Positions 32,283 to 44,770 of a stretch of DNA of 64,000 nt are shown here, piece after piece. How positions within the stretch are numbered: the stretch's first letter is position 1; each line of letters opens with the position of its first letter. The notes under the pieces were generated by a model. The model was given only the letters and a program-made list of their open reading frames with translations, searched no databases and was not told the origin of the DNA. This stretch comes from Gnetum montanum. Taxonomy: Eukaryota; Streptophyta; Gnetopsida; Gnetales; Gnetaceae. The stretch lies in the NCBI GenBank assembly GCA_015680685.1, contig MNCI01002989.1, positions 154,338 through 218,337 on the forward strand, in the 5' to 3' direction. Both the position numbers and the translations under genes were made by a program.

Positions 32283-33146
32283 TGATGAAGCATTATGGTT
32301 GGCCATGTCATTGTGATCCCATCGACGTAGGGTTTGCCCCGTTGACGTGTACTAGTCAACAGGGCTCCCTATTTCTCCTATGAATACACACTCACAAACT
32401 ACATTTATGGCATAAGTCTCATAGTTGTAGCAAAGCTCTAGCGGTTTATCCACTTGAAAGTTAGAATATTTTTCTAAGTACTTGTAGTAGGAGTTAAAGA
32501 GTGTACGGATATTTATTTGAGCACTGTTGTACCTGAGCATGATAGTGTGTGTGGAAATAAAGACAAGTTTTTTGATAAACCTTGCATTACTTTGAAATAG
32601 ATTAATTATTTCTTTTATGCATATCATATTTTAAGTAGTTTTCTTTAATGTTTTAAGTAATTAAGCTAAACTAAACTAGAATAAGCTAAATTAAATAGTG
32701 ATTAATTAAGCACATAAGTATGGCCACTTCGAGCATACACCTAGTGCTTGGTAATCCCAGTAACACTTAACGTTTGGTGTCATAGTAGCATTAAACATGT
32801 TCAAGATGTGTACGATAAGTGGCAACGGATGCTTATGTTAGGATTAGTTAAATGTTAGCTAGTTAGATTAACTTAGCAATTAAATTACTTTATTTATCCT
32901 TCTTTATTCTTAGGTGACTTAGAACATAAAACACAAAAAATGATAAAAATCATATGCCTCAGTTGCACTTAACCATACCTTTGCATTTCACAAGTGCAAT
33001 TGGGAAGACAATAATTGTAACGATTAGTTTTACTTCCTAGAGATGAGTGTACTTAGAAGGCTATAAGTCCACTAAATTTGACTAGATAGTGTGTGAATGC
33101 TTAGTGATTTGTATGATTGGATGTAGGATCTACTTGCCGCTCATCA
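32283..33146 (+). repeat. 5' LTR of element F
   Basis: TGATGAAGCATTATGG...GCTCATCA, 864 bp. U3 has the inverted pair GTTGAC...GTCAAC (32342-32359) and related words instead of GATATC cores; AATAAAG near 32558; R and U5 follow the common pattern (agtgtgtgtggaaataaag, ggattagttaaatg). The minus-strand frame 32352-32627 is chance. Confidence 0.9.
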
Positions 33147-33147
33147 T

Positions 33148-33165
33148 TGGTGTTGTTGTTGGGAA
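33148..33165 (+). other. PBS of F (decayed tRNA-Asp)
   Basis: TGGTGTTGTTGTTGGGAA: six differences from the tRNA-Asp complement, five C-to-T and one G-to-A. Confidence 0.8.
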
Positions 33166-33278
33166 CTTGTAGTTTGATATGTGTGTTATCTAAGACATAG
33201 TAAAAATTATTTAAGATCATTGGAACAGTTGCAATAATTTAAAAAATTATAATTATAATTATAATTAGAGCATCCAAA

Positions 33279-35800
33279 ATGTATTCTTCTCACAGGCATG
33301 ATGAATCAAAACCGCTAGTGCCCCAAGAATTCAAAGTGATGTACACTCATCCAGTTAATTTGTTGCCCAATTTCACCTTCATCTTGCATCAGGATAAACA
33401 ACTGTGGTGGAGAGACATAGAGTGCTACATTGTGTTGTTGCTCAACCAATTTATTCCTAGAATGTTGCTCCAAACTCTTAAGAGGTTGGGCATCCAAGAT
33501 CTTCACAAGAAATATGTTGTGTAGGACCACAACTATTGGGACTACCATTCCATTGAAACGCAATGTGAAAGAGATTGACACCAAGAGAAGTTCCATGAAG
33601 CTATGAAGGGAAAATAGTTCACTAACCCCTTGTTCCTACTAAACCAAAAAGACAATGAGGATCCTTCCTTTGGGGGTTCTCAACATGAAGATTCTCCACC
33701 CCTTGACTCTGGTGAAGGATGCTTGAACCTGAATCTATAGTCCACTATCAACAATCCAAGTTCAGGCAAAAGTGGGAGTCAAGGCAAGGGCACATGCAAG
33801 CATCACAATGATGATAAACCTAATGATCATGGCCGTGACAAGTAGAGAGGAGGTGGCAGACACCATGATGGTGGCAATCCTCCTCCCTTTTCGTCCTCTT
33901 CATCTGCATCTTCTTCCTCCTCCTCTAAATCTAATCAACCATAGGGGAAAAAACCATGATGGAGCTGAACAGTGGGACAATGATCATAGGCCCCACCATG
34001 ACCAAAGGAATACTAGACAACATCATAGGCATCATCAAAATCATGACGATGATGAGCCTTTGCTTGTAACTAAACACATGTTAAACATCATAGAGGTAGT
34101 CAAAATTCCAACCAGGCATGTGAAAGATAGTAAAATCAAGAGGATGTTCATTCCCAAATTTAAGGGAGGATGTAACTTAGATCCATAAACCCATCTTTAA
34201 GCCTTTCATGATGCCTGTGCCTTGCAAAACATAAAAAATGATTAGCAAAAATTTAAGTTATTTCCTAGGACACTTATAAAAGAAGCAGAAAGTTGATACT
34301 GCTCCTTAGAGCAAGAATGAATTTGCAAACAAAGTATGATGCTTGAGCTATTCAATGATAAATATCAGACGTACTCTAAAATGTCCAATTTGAGAAAGAA
34401 AATCCAAGGCTGGCATCAAGGAACACATGAACACTTGGACACAACCATGGACAAGTATTACTCTCTTTTGCATAGATGTCCTAGTCATGGTTATTCTCAA
34501 TGGGAGCAACTTTGCCATATCATAGATGGGCTTTGATCAAAAATAAGGAGAACCCTTAGGGTTTATGCCTAAGGAAGATTGTTAGAACTTTGAGCCCATC
34601 AGATTCAAAGGCTAATTAAGCAAGTTGCAAAAGAGGAAGGAGAGTTGAGGAAGCAAGAAAGTGCTGAAGAATATAATTGGGATCCTTCCATTAGAAAAAG
34701 GGAGGTCTGATTCTATGACAGTGAGGGGGAGGCATCACTTGATAAAGTTGTGTAATAAAAAATCTTGCTGATTCAAAAATCTATCTCTAAAATTTCAACC
34801 AAGATGGACAAAATGTGGGAATATTTGGATGAAAAATTCCAAATTACTCTAAAAATTGTAGAAGAATCTAAAGACCAAGGTAGTGATCGTGATTACAAGA
34901 GAAGAAAGGTAGTTGAACATGTCTACCAAAGGAATAAGGAAAAAGCTATCACAAATGAAGAGGTTTTGGAGTCAAAATTAGATGATGGTGGTGGGTGTAA
35001 CATATGCCAATATAAACATCCTAAGGGTTGTTTCCCTATTATATCACACTTATAGGAGTCTGGGGTGTATGCTCTAAATCATAGGCTAACAAGAAGGCAA
35101 GCACCTAGAAGATTACCTTTTCCTCAAGGTAATCCCATGTAGTTCCATCAAAAATAAGCTTATTATCTAGGTGGAGCTCTACCACAACCATATGAGCAAT
35201 ACCAACATTGGTAGCATCCACAGTCATGGGGGATGCCACCACCTTGGTAGTAATACCCTTACAGATAGCTTGATCCATATCGGTACTATGTTTAGCAACC
35301 CATGTCTCCATGTGACTCTTCCATTCACACCTCATTCCACCATCACTACTACCCTATAGTATTACAAAACTCATTCTCCATTTCCTAAAGGGAAATCCCC
35401 ATACCCTTATCACCCTCCTCTTCCTTCAATACATGTTCCTCCTCCCTCAACCCAGTTACCACCTACTCCATCCATGCAAGTCAAGATTCTTGTGTAGCCA
35501 TAACAACATAATGTTACCAAGGCTGTTAACTTGCAATCAATTCCTCCACTGAGTGGTTCAGAACCCAAACCTAGGAAAAGATCATTCTTCTAAACCAATA
35601 GCCCTACAAAGCTCTCACTGACTTATACAACTAATCATCCTATGTCTCCTGGTCACCCTATGTCTCCTTCATCATCTACATCTATTCCTTTTAAGAACCC
35701 TTTGAATCAAATGCCTCCCAAGATTCACAGAATCATGTTAACCCATGTCATATATGATTGGATCAAGGCTAGCACCCTTCCTAGGAAAAGAGCTAATCTT
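33279..35800 (+). pseudogene. gag: Element F gag
   Basis: ATG at 33279 (MYSSHRHDESKPLVPQEF), N-terminal domain with YTHPVNLLPNFTFILHQDK; frame change in the Gly/His/Arg-rich linker (33600-33950); capsid core 34050-34720 with IPKFKGGCNLDP, MMLELFNDKYQTYSKM and CPSHGYSQWEQLCHIIDGL; intact knuckle CNICQYKHPKGC at 34996-35031; Pro/Tyr-rich tail (35060-35800) with the same PFPQGNP, MPPPW and YPYR landmarks as A and B. Numerous stops. The plus frame at 33772 is gag only from about 33950 onward. Confidence 0.9.
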
Positions 35801-36235
35801 GGAAGTCCCCTCATCTACTTGCAAATTATTGGAAATGAGCCATGCAAGGCTCTTCTTGATTTAATTTCTAGTGTTAATATGATTTCTCATAAAATGTATA
35901 AAGCCTAGAACCTACCTCCTCTCAAGAAGAGTAACATTTGTTTACAACTGGTAGCTCAGTCCATCACTGTTCCCTTGGAACTAGTGGAGGACATTGTAAC
36001 CATTGTTTGTGGGTGGTCCTATCCTACCAATTTCCTAGTGATCAAGGCCAACAACTGCAAGGGGGATTTCCTAATCATTATGGGAAGGGCTTGGTTGAAC
36101 ACTATTGATGCACAAATGGGCATCAAAGATCTTTTCTTATAAATTTTCAATGAAAATGCTTTTGGAAAGATCAAGAAGGAGAGAGTTTCATGCATTGTGT
36201 ACAATGATATAGTGTGCAATTGTGTGTAGAAATTA
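35800..36235 (+). pseudogene. pol: Element F protease
   Basis: LIYLQIIGNEPCKALLDLIS, then SVNMISHKMYKA; the catalytic Asp is kept but the DLGS motif has become DLIS. NLPPLKKSNICLQLVAQSIT, VEDIVTIVCGWSYPTNFLVI and IIMGRAWLNTIDAQMGI follow as in A. The open frame 35642-35908 joins the end of the gag tail and this active site. A stop after MYKA and further breaks at the end. Confidence 0.9.
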
Positions 36236-36479
36236 TGGTCTATCAAAAGAACATCAATCAAAGCATGCAAATAGTATGTAGATGAATCTAAAATTCAAAA
36301 GTGCTTATATGTAGCAACCACAAAGTAGGAAGGCACCCAGTGGCTAACAACTAATCTTAAAAGTAGCACACTTTGCATGGAACCAACTAAGAGCTTAACT
36401 TATGCCTATGTTAAAGGCATGGACGAACTAGAGCAAGTTCATTGCTAACTCTCTGATGATGAACCTAATGATACTTATT

Positions 36480-37990
36480 AGGCAGAGCTAAAAATCCCTA
36501 ACAATTTTAAACATGAGCCCTTAGAGTTGAAAATTCTACCTGCTAGCATAGAGTATGCATTCCTGAAAAATGGCAAGCTTGTAATAATCAATGCCAATCT
36601 TGCTCCTAAGTAGAAAAAGATGCTACTAAATGTGGTTAACAAATGGCCAATAGCCTTTTCTTGGTCATATCATGAATTCACAAGGATTAATCCTAGGATA
36701 TGCCAACATCACATCTATACTAATCTATCCATAAAGCCAAAGAGGCAATCGCAATGGCAATTGAACCTTAAATCGAAGCAAATCGTCAAAGAGGAACTTG
36801 AAAAATTCCTCAAGGGGGGGTTCATCTATCTAATTGCAAATAGAAATTTGGTTAGTCCACTTTCCACTTGTAATTGTGCTAAAGAAAGATGGCAAGTGGC
36901 AGGTCTATATTGACTTCAAGCTGTTAAACATGGTAACCTACAAAGCTCATTTTCTGTTGTCATTTGTAGACTAGATGTTGAACACTATCTTTGGGCATTG
37001 CTACTACAGCTTTTTGGATGGTTATAATGGCTATAACCATATTCAGATTTCACCAGAGGATCAGACCAAAACAACATTCATAAGTCCCTAGGGGACTTTT
37101 GCATATAAAAAGATGTCTTTTGGTCTATGCAATGCCCTTACACCAGTCCAATGCCTTGTCCTGAGTATTTTTCAACAATAGATTAATAGCATGGTGAAAG
37201 TATTCATAGATGACTTTTCCACCTATGGTGCTACATTTGAGCAAGCCCTAAACCTCCTTAAGCAAGTGCTTAAAAGATGTGTGGAGATAAATCTTTAGCT
37301 TAATTGGCAAAAGAGCCATTTGATGGCCCAGGAGGGCATTGTGCTAGGGCACAAAATTTCTCAAGCAGGCATTAAGGTAGATCCTAAAAAGATTAGGACC
37401 ATCCAAGGAATAACCCATCAACCATAAACTGTTGAAGATGTCTAGTAATTCCTTGGACACATTGGCTACTATTGGCAATTCATAGAGAATTTCTCTAAGA
37501 TCGCTAAATTATTGGTCGAGCTTCCAAAGAAAGATGTTCCATTCATATGGACCAAGGAATGTAAAAAGGCATTCAAGAAACTTAAGGAAAATCTTTTAGA
37601 AACTCCAATTCTATGAGCACTTGATTGGGCCCGTCCATTTCACATCATGAAAGATACATCAAACTATGCCTTAGGAGCTATGCTTACATGGTTCAATGAT
37701 CAGAAACATCCTTATTATATCCACTATGCAAGCCGAAGCATTATGAGTGCATAGCTCAATTACACCACAATAGAAAAAGAGCTAATGGCAATGGCGTATG
37801 CCTTGGAGAAATTTCGGCACTGTGTGCTTTAATACAAAGTGTTTGTGCACATTAACCACAATGCTATTCACTTCCTTATGAATAAGTTGATGGTTACACC
37901 CATGTCATACAGTGGTTGGTGATCTTGTAGGAGCTTGATCTTACAATGGTAGATTGAAAGGAAATTGAGAACGTGATCATTGATCACTTG
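36480..37990 (+). pseudogene. pol: Element F RT and RNase H
   Basis: Replicative enzymes, Athila/Tat type. LNVVNKWPIAFSWSYHEF (entry block), QWQLNLKSKQIVKEELEKFL, GGFIYLI, VIVLKKDGKWQVYIDFKLLN, FLDGYNGYNHIQISPEDQ, KMSFGLCNALTP and the catalytic VFIDDFSTYGATFEQAL (about 37198-37250; IDD box). Then GIVLGHKISQAGIKVD, FLGHIGYYWQFIENFSKI and PFIWTKECKKAF. RNase H: DTSNYALGAMLTW, IHYASRSIMS, NYTTIEKELMAMAYALEKFR (the TTxEKELLAVVFAxEKFR block typical of Athila/Tat). Broken by frameshifts near 36880 and 37060 and by several stops. Absent from A, B, D, G and H. Confidence 0.92.
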
Positions 37991-38119
37991 TCTTAGTTAC
38001 GATGGAACAATAAAAAGAAGTAGAGCCTGCTCTCTGATCAATTTTTTGATGAACTGTGCTTTACCAATGTAATAAATGAACAAGTGCCTAATGAACCAAA
38101 ATGGTACAATAGCATCCTT

Positions 38120-39395
38120 ACTTATATTCTTACTTAGAAAATGCCACAAGACTTGGACCACTAGAAGAAACAACAATTTCTTCATCAAGTCATACACTTT
38201 ATGGAAATTAACAGACACCTTTACAAGGTATGCATCGATGGCCTAGTTTGTTGGTGTATCCCTGATGCTGATCAACTGCACGTTTTTCAAGATACTCATG
38301 AGGACCCTTGTAGGGATCACTATGTAGGAAGATGCACGACCATTAAGATCTTCATGGTAGGGTATTATTAGCCACCAATCTTCAAGGATACCCACTAATT
38401 CATCTGCTCTTGTAAACACTATCAATGAAATGGTGGGATGATCGCTTGAATGGAGGGACCTAAATAGTGGATTCAACCACTAGAACCCTTTGATATCTAG
38501 GGCATAAACTTATTAGATCCCACCAAGCCCATGTCAAATAGAAAAAAGTACATAATAGTCACTTTTGACTATTGTACTAAGTGGGCAGAAGTAACAGTCG
38601 TCACCAACTATACATCTTCTACTACTGCTCAATTTGTATAACAAAATATTGTAAATATATTTGGAGTACCACGTGCATTGATTTTTAACAACGGTACTCA
38701 TTTTACATGTGCTACTTTTCATAAGCTCATGCAATGCTTGGGGATTGAACATAAACTAACATCCTACCACCTTCAAGCCAATGGTCAAGTAGAGGTTACC
38801 AACAGGAAGATCACAAAAATCTTAATGAGAAAAATAAGAAATTATATGAGACTGGAGCACAAAAATTAATGATACCCTTTTAGCATACCACTTAACATGG
38901 AAACTCCCTATAGGCTACTCTCCCTATGAGTTGGTGTACAGAAAATTACCAACTCTTCTAATCCAATCCGAGCTCTATACACTTTCAACAGCCTATGATC
39001 TTGACCTCAACCTTAGCCTAGCACAAAAAAATGATTAATAAACCTTAATGTGCTAGATGAGAATCAATTCATAACCCTGTCTTTGAATGAAATGCACAAA
39101 GCATTCAGTAAACAATGCCATGAACTTAGGATAAGGAAAGTAAAATTTCAACCTTGAGATAAGGTCCTTTACCGGAACCCCACACATGTACCCCAACGAA
39201 CTAAGTTCCAAACATTGTGGGAAGGGCCTTACATCATTTATGAAACCTTTTCTTCTAGGGCCATGTTAATTTACAAACTTGAGAACCCAAACAAGAAACA
39301 ATTGGTCAACATAAAACAACTTAAATCTTTCCATGAGCCTAAGCAAGCCAATGTGAGAACCATCCCATCAAATAGACAACCACACTCAAAGTTTT
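38120..39395 (+). pseudogene. pol: Element F integrase
   Basis: HHCC zinc domain at about 38290-38420 (DTHEDPCRDHYVGRCTTIKI, then CSCKHYQ with the last Cys changed to Tyr). Catalytic core: YIIVTFDYCTKWAEVTVVTN (first Asp), then IFNNGTHFTC in which the usual DNGTxF Asp is Asn (38690), and ANGQVEVTNRKI with the catalytic Glu kept. C-terminal domain: LTWKLPIGYSPYELVYRKLP (the TPIGxSPYxLVYGK block of Athila/Tat), NELRIRKVKFQ-like, WEGPYIIYETFSSRAMLIYK (39215-39280). Stops and frame changes; the Asp-to-Asn change alone would inactivate it. Confidence 0.92.
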
Positions 39396-40489
39396 AGATC
39401 TCCTTCTTTCAACTTAGTCATGGGGAAGATCACCATCTATGCTAGTCAATTAAGTGGCTCCTTAGTTTTTCTACCTTTTTTTTTTACAATTCTTTATTTT
39501 ACATTTTGTTGTTTTTACACTTTCTTTGTTTTTACACCTTTTTGTTTTACACTCTGTTATTTTTCCAATTTTTTGTTTTACAACATCATTAATATGTTTT
39601 ATCTTTCTTGAATATTTTCCAATTTCTTTTATATTTTACTTTCTTTTTGTGTGAATTTTTACTATTTTCTGATAAAGTGCCTTATTTCCAATAGGACACA
39701 ATGATGTTGTAGCTATTTGCTAATGGTGGTTTGTACTTATGTTTTTGATTACTAATGTCTAGTTTCTATTTTTGAATTTTCATGACTGATGACTAAGACA
39801 AAGTTTCTTTTTCATGGAACAGGTAGTGAGTCCACATCATCCACCTATTCATCAACTCTATGATCTTTCTAGTTTTGGAAGCATGAGGTCCTTTTTTTCA
39901 TTAATAAAAGTTTAACGAACTTGTAACCTCGGTAATTTCCAAACTTGGGAAAGATTCAGAGGTTTGAAAAGGATGTGACTTCAAGGGGATTCAATACTCT
40001 TTATACCTTTCTACTTACTTGAGTACAACAGTGTTTTTCATGAATTTCTTATCGTTTCATGTTAACCAGTAATAGGAAGTTGAATAAGTCTTTGCATGGT
40101 GTGATTCCCATTCAAAAATCCATAAAAACATAAAAAAAACATGATGGGAATTCAAAGCACACCCCCTAGACAAAATAATATGCTACAAGCACTAGTTATG
40201 GGACTTGAAAGACATGTTACCCATAACTGAACGTCCCTTATAACTAAGGCCCTTTCTCACTTCCTACTTCCCTTTTCTTTTCAAACGAGAAACAATGATT
40301 GATCTATGGGAGCATTCTTGTATCTCGAGGGGGTGTTCTACTCCTAGATCAGTGATGTAAAGTCACTGAAAGTGGTTAGTTTTGATCTAAAATAAGGATG
40401 AACTTTATAGGGTCATTTAACCATAGAATCCACAAGGGACTTCATGTGATCATGAGTGGAAATTCCATTCCATTTTCTCTCTCATCCAT
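39396..40489. other. Spacer of F
   Basis: AGTCATGGGG motif (39416-39425), T-rich tract (39470-39660), gtgagtccacatcatccacc (39827), ggatgtgacttcaaggggat (39980) and the block around caaagcacaccccctagac (40150). No ORF supported; 39420-39611 is the T-rich tract. No GATATC array or gaggaccc phrase was found, unlike D, G and H. Confidence 0.7.
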
Positions 40490-40511
40490 CAATGCTTTTC
40501 ATAATTGACAG
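40490..40511 (+). promoter_or_regulatory. 3' splice-acceptor candidate of the F 3' ORF
   Basis: A pyrimidine-rich run (40456-40490) followed by tttcataattgacag, with CAG at 40509-40511 next to attcccaaagaag, which aligns with the ATGGCCCCTCAAAGAAG start in G (ATG changed to ATT). Confidence 0.4.
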
Positions 40512-43253
40512 ATTCCCAAAGAAGCTACTACAACTAAATAGTCTCACTAAGAAGAGGATATGAATACTAAACTGATCCTTGAGGTGACAGTAACATCCTG
40601 CCTTAGGCAGATTACAAACTAGAGGGTCCAAAAATCCATACTTCAAGAATTGAACTACAAACCTTTCTTAGAGTTTGCACCACCAGAAGTTAAAACTCAA
40701 TTGTAGAACTCTCCCATGTGGCCCACAATCACTTCTAGTGGGGAGTGGTACATGGGAGAGACATACTTATTCTAGAATAATCAGCAGGCTAGTTTAACAG
40801 TCAAAATCAAGGAAATCTCAATGTCCTACTCAATGAAATCCATTGCAGGAGTCCTTGGGTTACTAGAAACTAGGGCAAATCTTCCTAAAATTCCCATGCA
40901 GGTAGATCCTAATGTCAAGAAAGAATGGACACAGTGATGTTATGGAGTTGATCATAAGGAGTTTGGTGCACTCATCATGGTGGAGTGCGCATATTTCAAA
41001 ATTGCAGCCTTTCATCTTAATCTAAAGGTGAGGCCAAGCAATATCATAGCCTTCTTTGCTTGTGTGAGTGCTACTCTAAGCAGTAGATTCCCTGTCAATG
41101 TTCTGCAACTAATCTATCTTGAGATAGAGAAGTGGTTTAAAGAAATGAATGTGGAAGGAAGGTACTTCCCTTCCCATGCCTCATCTAGAAATTATGAAAG
41201 AGGAAAGGCATAACATGCTACACAAACAACATCGTCTAACATGCTCTATCTACTTCCTAGGTCAAGATGATGAAGGACAAGGTGCTTGCCAAAAATCATC
41301 TAAGAAGAGGAGCAGTGACCACCACCTCCACTACCCACACATGAAACAACGCTAAAGGCCCATGCTACCCTTGAGCACATGCACAAGATCTTACAGCAGC
41401 TTTTGCATGAGCAAAACCAATGAGTAAGAATGTGTGATGGTGGTCCATCTATGTATCACCCAACAATAAGTCACCTCAACAAAGTGGCTTAAAAAATTAG
41501 CCAAATGGAGGGAGGTGGGCCAATTTTCTTAGCCCAAAGAACACAGCTACCTGCAAGAGCAAATCTTGACACCCAAGAGGTAACAGTATTTCTCTTTCAA
41601 TAGCAGCAAATCCTAGAAATTTTTAGGAATGCCACTACTTTTTTGGTGGGTATGGAGGAGGGTGAGGGGGATACTATCTTCATGATGTAGCACCATGGAC
41701 AAGAGACAGTGGCAGAGGTGGTTGCTGATAGAATTTTCAAAGCATTAAATGCACCTACGACATATGTACTAGATGTTTCTACACTCAAAAATGTGCAGAC
41801 ATCAACAAGGATAGTTAGTAGCAAATTGAATGCATCCTAGCATGAAGAGTTGCTAAACCAACTGGTGGGAACCAAGCAACTAATTCCAGATATCTTTGAT
41901 CTTCCAAAGACCATCACTACAACCTAGTCATAGTTGTTAGAGGCAAACGACAAGTGCATTATTTTGGAGGAACAACTCGAAATAGCTCAAGCACAAAACC
42001 AAAACTTGGTTGTAGAAGTTGTTGAATTAAGAGCCTACCTTGCTGATCTCGCATTTCTTAACCCTGTACTAACACATGATGAAGCTTTTCAAAAGCTTTA
42101 GGATAGGCTCAAAAAGGTTGATGATGCAAAGAAAATGATGGTCTTTGATTAGTCCTTAGCTAATGCCATAATGCATAACATCCAAAAGGCCTNATCCTTA
42201 GCTAATGCCATAATGCATAACATCCAAAAGGCCTTGGACCAAACTCACCAAAAGACTGTGATGCTGACCAAAAATAATCATTGCCTGTGGAATGTTGATG
42301 TGTAGAAGAAACAAATGCAAGATTTTATCCATCAACAACAGTAGTAGCTAGCCAAAGTGAATAATGAACTAAGAAGATGAGTAATAGAAAATCAAAATCT
42401 CTCTATGGAGGAAGTCCAAGCCCTTTGACAAAAATCTGCGATAAAGATAGCCACTTGGAAGAATGAGGATCTCACATTTGAGAGAGTCAAAAATCACTAT
42501 AGAGATTAGGTCAATCTACAAAAAGAAATCATTGAAAAACACATCCAAATGACAAAGGCAAAGGTTGATGAGGCCTTCTAGAAGCTCAAGGAAGGAGGTG
42601 ATGTCTGGCAACATATCTTTGATGGTCTCAATGACTACAACAAAGTAGAAATCCACATGAAATAGTTGTAGATCGAGGATATGATGGAGTACATGGAGCT
42701 TGCCAATCTCCATTATGCAAATCTGGAGATGCTAACTACTAAACGACCGTAGTCAAAGTTGGAGAAGGAAGTAGCCAGCTCATAATTACTATACAAGGTA
42801 GAGTTCAAAATCCATAAGGAGACCAAGCAAAAACTTGAGATTTCTAATGTTGAACTCGAGGTTCTCAAGGCATAATTCACCAATCAAAGATCAACGGTTG
42901 AGAACCTAACCAAAAGGATGAATGACTACCAAGAGTTGTAGAATGTAGTCAAGGCGTTCAATGTTGAGCGTAAACTTTTTGCTACTTGGTTTTTCAATAT
43001 TAAGGAGCTATTATTGGCAATGCCCTATTCCTTAGATGTTCCCACTCCAGCCCACATTTGAGATAAAGCATGAACCATGAATGAACCTAGGGAAAAGGAG
43101 GAAAAGATGAAGGCATTATTGGACGCCTTTCATCTTCTACCAGAAGTTGGTTCTATAACTGGACAACCACAACAACCTCAACCATTGTGTGCACCTAAAG
43201 CAAAAGAAGATCCTTTGGAGCCTTAGGAACCTCTAATAGATGGGACCATTTGA
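40512..43253 (+). pseudogene. Element F 3' ORF: globular domain plus long coiled coil
   Basis: Extra gene between integrase and the 3' LTR; 40512 to the TGA at 43251 is a whole number of codons (913), with many point stops. N-terminal globular domain homologous to D: FAPPEVKTQL, SPMWPTITSSGEWYMGETYL, ISMSYSMKSIAGVLGL, MVECAYFKIAAFHLNLKVRP; open frame 40977-41213. From about 41640 to 42990 it is strongly helical and heptad-like, rich in E, K, Q, L (ILEEQLEIAQAQNQNLVVEV, FERVKNHYRD, KLEISNVELEVLKA, NLTKRMNDYQEL), a long coiled coil. A Pro/Gln tail closes it. The coiled coil is matched in H (53027-52797 and 46331-46089). A small duplication at an N (42193) disturbs it. No transmembrane segment seen. 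Function unknown; env position. Confidence 0.8.
42153..42234. repeat. 40-bp direct duplication around a single N
   Basis: 42153-42192 is repeated exactly at 42195-42234 with N at 42193. The coiled-coil reading continues from either copy, so one is redundant. Most likely a gap-closing artefact. Confidence 0.9.
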
Positions 43254-43472
43254 TCTTCTCCAACATCTTCACATTGTTAGAGGAATTGTGCTTGTCAATT
43301 TTGTCCTAGTGTTTAATTTTTTTATTCTAAATAGCTAAAACTTTGTAATCATTATAAAATCGAAGACTATGGGCACTTAGTTTTTGTTGTGTAGTTTGTG
43401 TGTTTATTTTATGTGTCAATAATCCCATACCTTCCCAAATTTTATAAAGAACTCAAGGACAAGATTTCATTC

Positions 43473-43485
43473 AATCATGGGGATA
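43473..43485 (+). other. Polypurine tract of F
   Basis: aatcatggggata, next to the LTR start TGATGAAGC at 43486. Confidence 0.7.
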
Positions 43486-43570
43486 TGATGAAGCATCATG
43501 GATGGCCATGTCAACAGGATGCTGTCAACACGACCTTTTCAACGTGATCCCATTGATGTAGGCTTTGGCC
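43486..43570 (+). repeat. Truncated LTR start at the right end of F
   Basis: TGATGAAGCATCATGGATGG...GGCTTTGGCC, the first 85 bp of an F-type LTR, then an abrupt switch to left-flank sequence at 43571. It has an extra stretch (caacaggatgctgtcaacac) with an inverted GTCAAC-type pair that is absent from the 5' LTR. Confidence 0.85.
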
Positions 43571-43670
43571 AACAATAATTACTCTAGCACATATCACATC
43601 AATCCATCAAATTGAAACATCCATATAGACCAACATAAAAGAAAATATATAAAAAAACTCAATATCTAAG
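43571..43670. repeat. Copy of the left flank of F
   Basis: About 100 bp matching 32184-32282 (aacaataattactctag... to aatatctaag), including the CTAAG target site, with roughly ten substitutions. It is placed between a truncated and a complete F LTR. Confidence 0.88.
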
Positions 43671-44522
43671 TGATGAAGCATTATTCTTGGCTACGTCAAT
43701 GTGATCCCATCAACATAGGGTTCAACCCATTAATGTGTACCTATCAATGGGGCTCCTTGTTTTACCTACAAATACGTCCTCACCAGCCACATTCATGGCA
43801 TAAGTCGCATAGTTGTAGTGAAGCTCTAACAGTTTTTACACTTGAAAGTTGGAATATTTTTCTAAGTACCCGCAGTAGGAGTCAAAGAGTATACATATCT
43901 TTATTCAAGCACTGTTGTACCTGAGCATAATAGTGTGTGCAGCAATAAAGATGAGTTTTCTAATAAACTTAGCAGTGATTTGAAATAGATTACTTATTTT
44001 TTTTATGCATTTCATATTTTAAGCAATTTTCTTTAATGTTTTAAGTAATTAAGCTAAACTAAGCTATACTAAGCTAAATTAAATAGTGATTAATTAAGCA
44101 CATAAGTATGACCACTTCGAGCATATACCTGGCGCTTAGTAATCCTAGTAACACTTAACGTTTGATGACCCAGTAGCATTAAATGTGTTCAGGATGTGTA
44201 CGGTAAGTGGGAACAGATGCTTATATCAGGATTAGTTAAATGTTAGCTAGTTAGATTAAATTACTTAATTCATCATTCTTCATTCTTAGGTGACCTAAAA
44301 CATAAAACACAAAAAATGACAAAAATCATATCCCTTAATTGCACTTACCCATACCTTTGCATTTCACAAGTGTAATTGGGAAGACAATGATTGCAATGGT
44401 TAGTTTCACTTTCGAGAGACCAATGTACTTTGAAGGCTATAAGTCCACAGAATTTGACCAAATTACACGTGAATGCTTAGAGATTTGTATGGTTGGGTGT
44501 AGGGTCTACTCGTCGCTCATCA
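43671..44522 (+). repeat. Complete right LTR of F
   Basis: TGATGAAGCATTATTC...GCTCATCA, 852 bp; GTAGGAGTC, AATAAAG near 43945 and the common U5. CTAGG follows at 44523. The frames 43670-43924 and 44339-44554 are chance. Confidence 0.9.
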
Positions 44523-44770
44523 CTAGGCAAGACATACTAACTCAAGGTAGATAAAAAAATATGAGGTGTTATATTCATTCATTTATTTTTTACTTAATCT
44601 CTTTTTTAAAGTTCTTGATCTTGGTGTAGTTTGTATTTACATTTTTTTAAGCTAATGTTGAAGGAAGTTTTATTTGGTAATACTCAATTTTAAGGATTTT
44701 TTTCCCACACTTGGAGTTGTTTTCAACCCATTATTCTTTTACTATTTGAAATTTAGATGTAATGTGGTTT
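44523..44770. other. Unassigned DNA between F and H
   Basis: T-rich; no gene or repeat end recognised. It should be host DNA for both insertions, and may belong with the LINE-like sequence at 59730. Confidence 0.5.

Larger units (their letters stand above)
32283..44522 (+). mobile_element. Element F: full-structure Athila/Tat-like element with 3' ORF
   Basis: 5' LTR 32283-33146; PBS; gag; protease; RT-RNase H; integrase; spacer; 3' ORF 40512-43253; polypurine tract; right LTR complex to 44522. The only tRNA-Asp element here with pol. CTAAG at 32278-32282 and CTAGG at 44523-44527 are the probable target duplication with one change. Every gene is broken, so it is dead, but its gene order shows what the helper of A, B, D, G and H would have looked like. 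Confidence 0.9.

Noticed and set aside
40512-43253. 3' ORF of F as an envelope glycoprotein
   Set aside because: It is in env position and has a coiled coil, but I see no signal peptide, no hydrophobic membrane anchor and no cleavage motif, and D has only a basic N-terminus.
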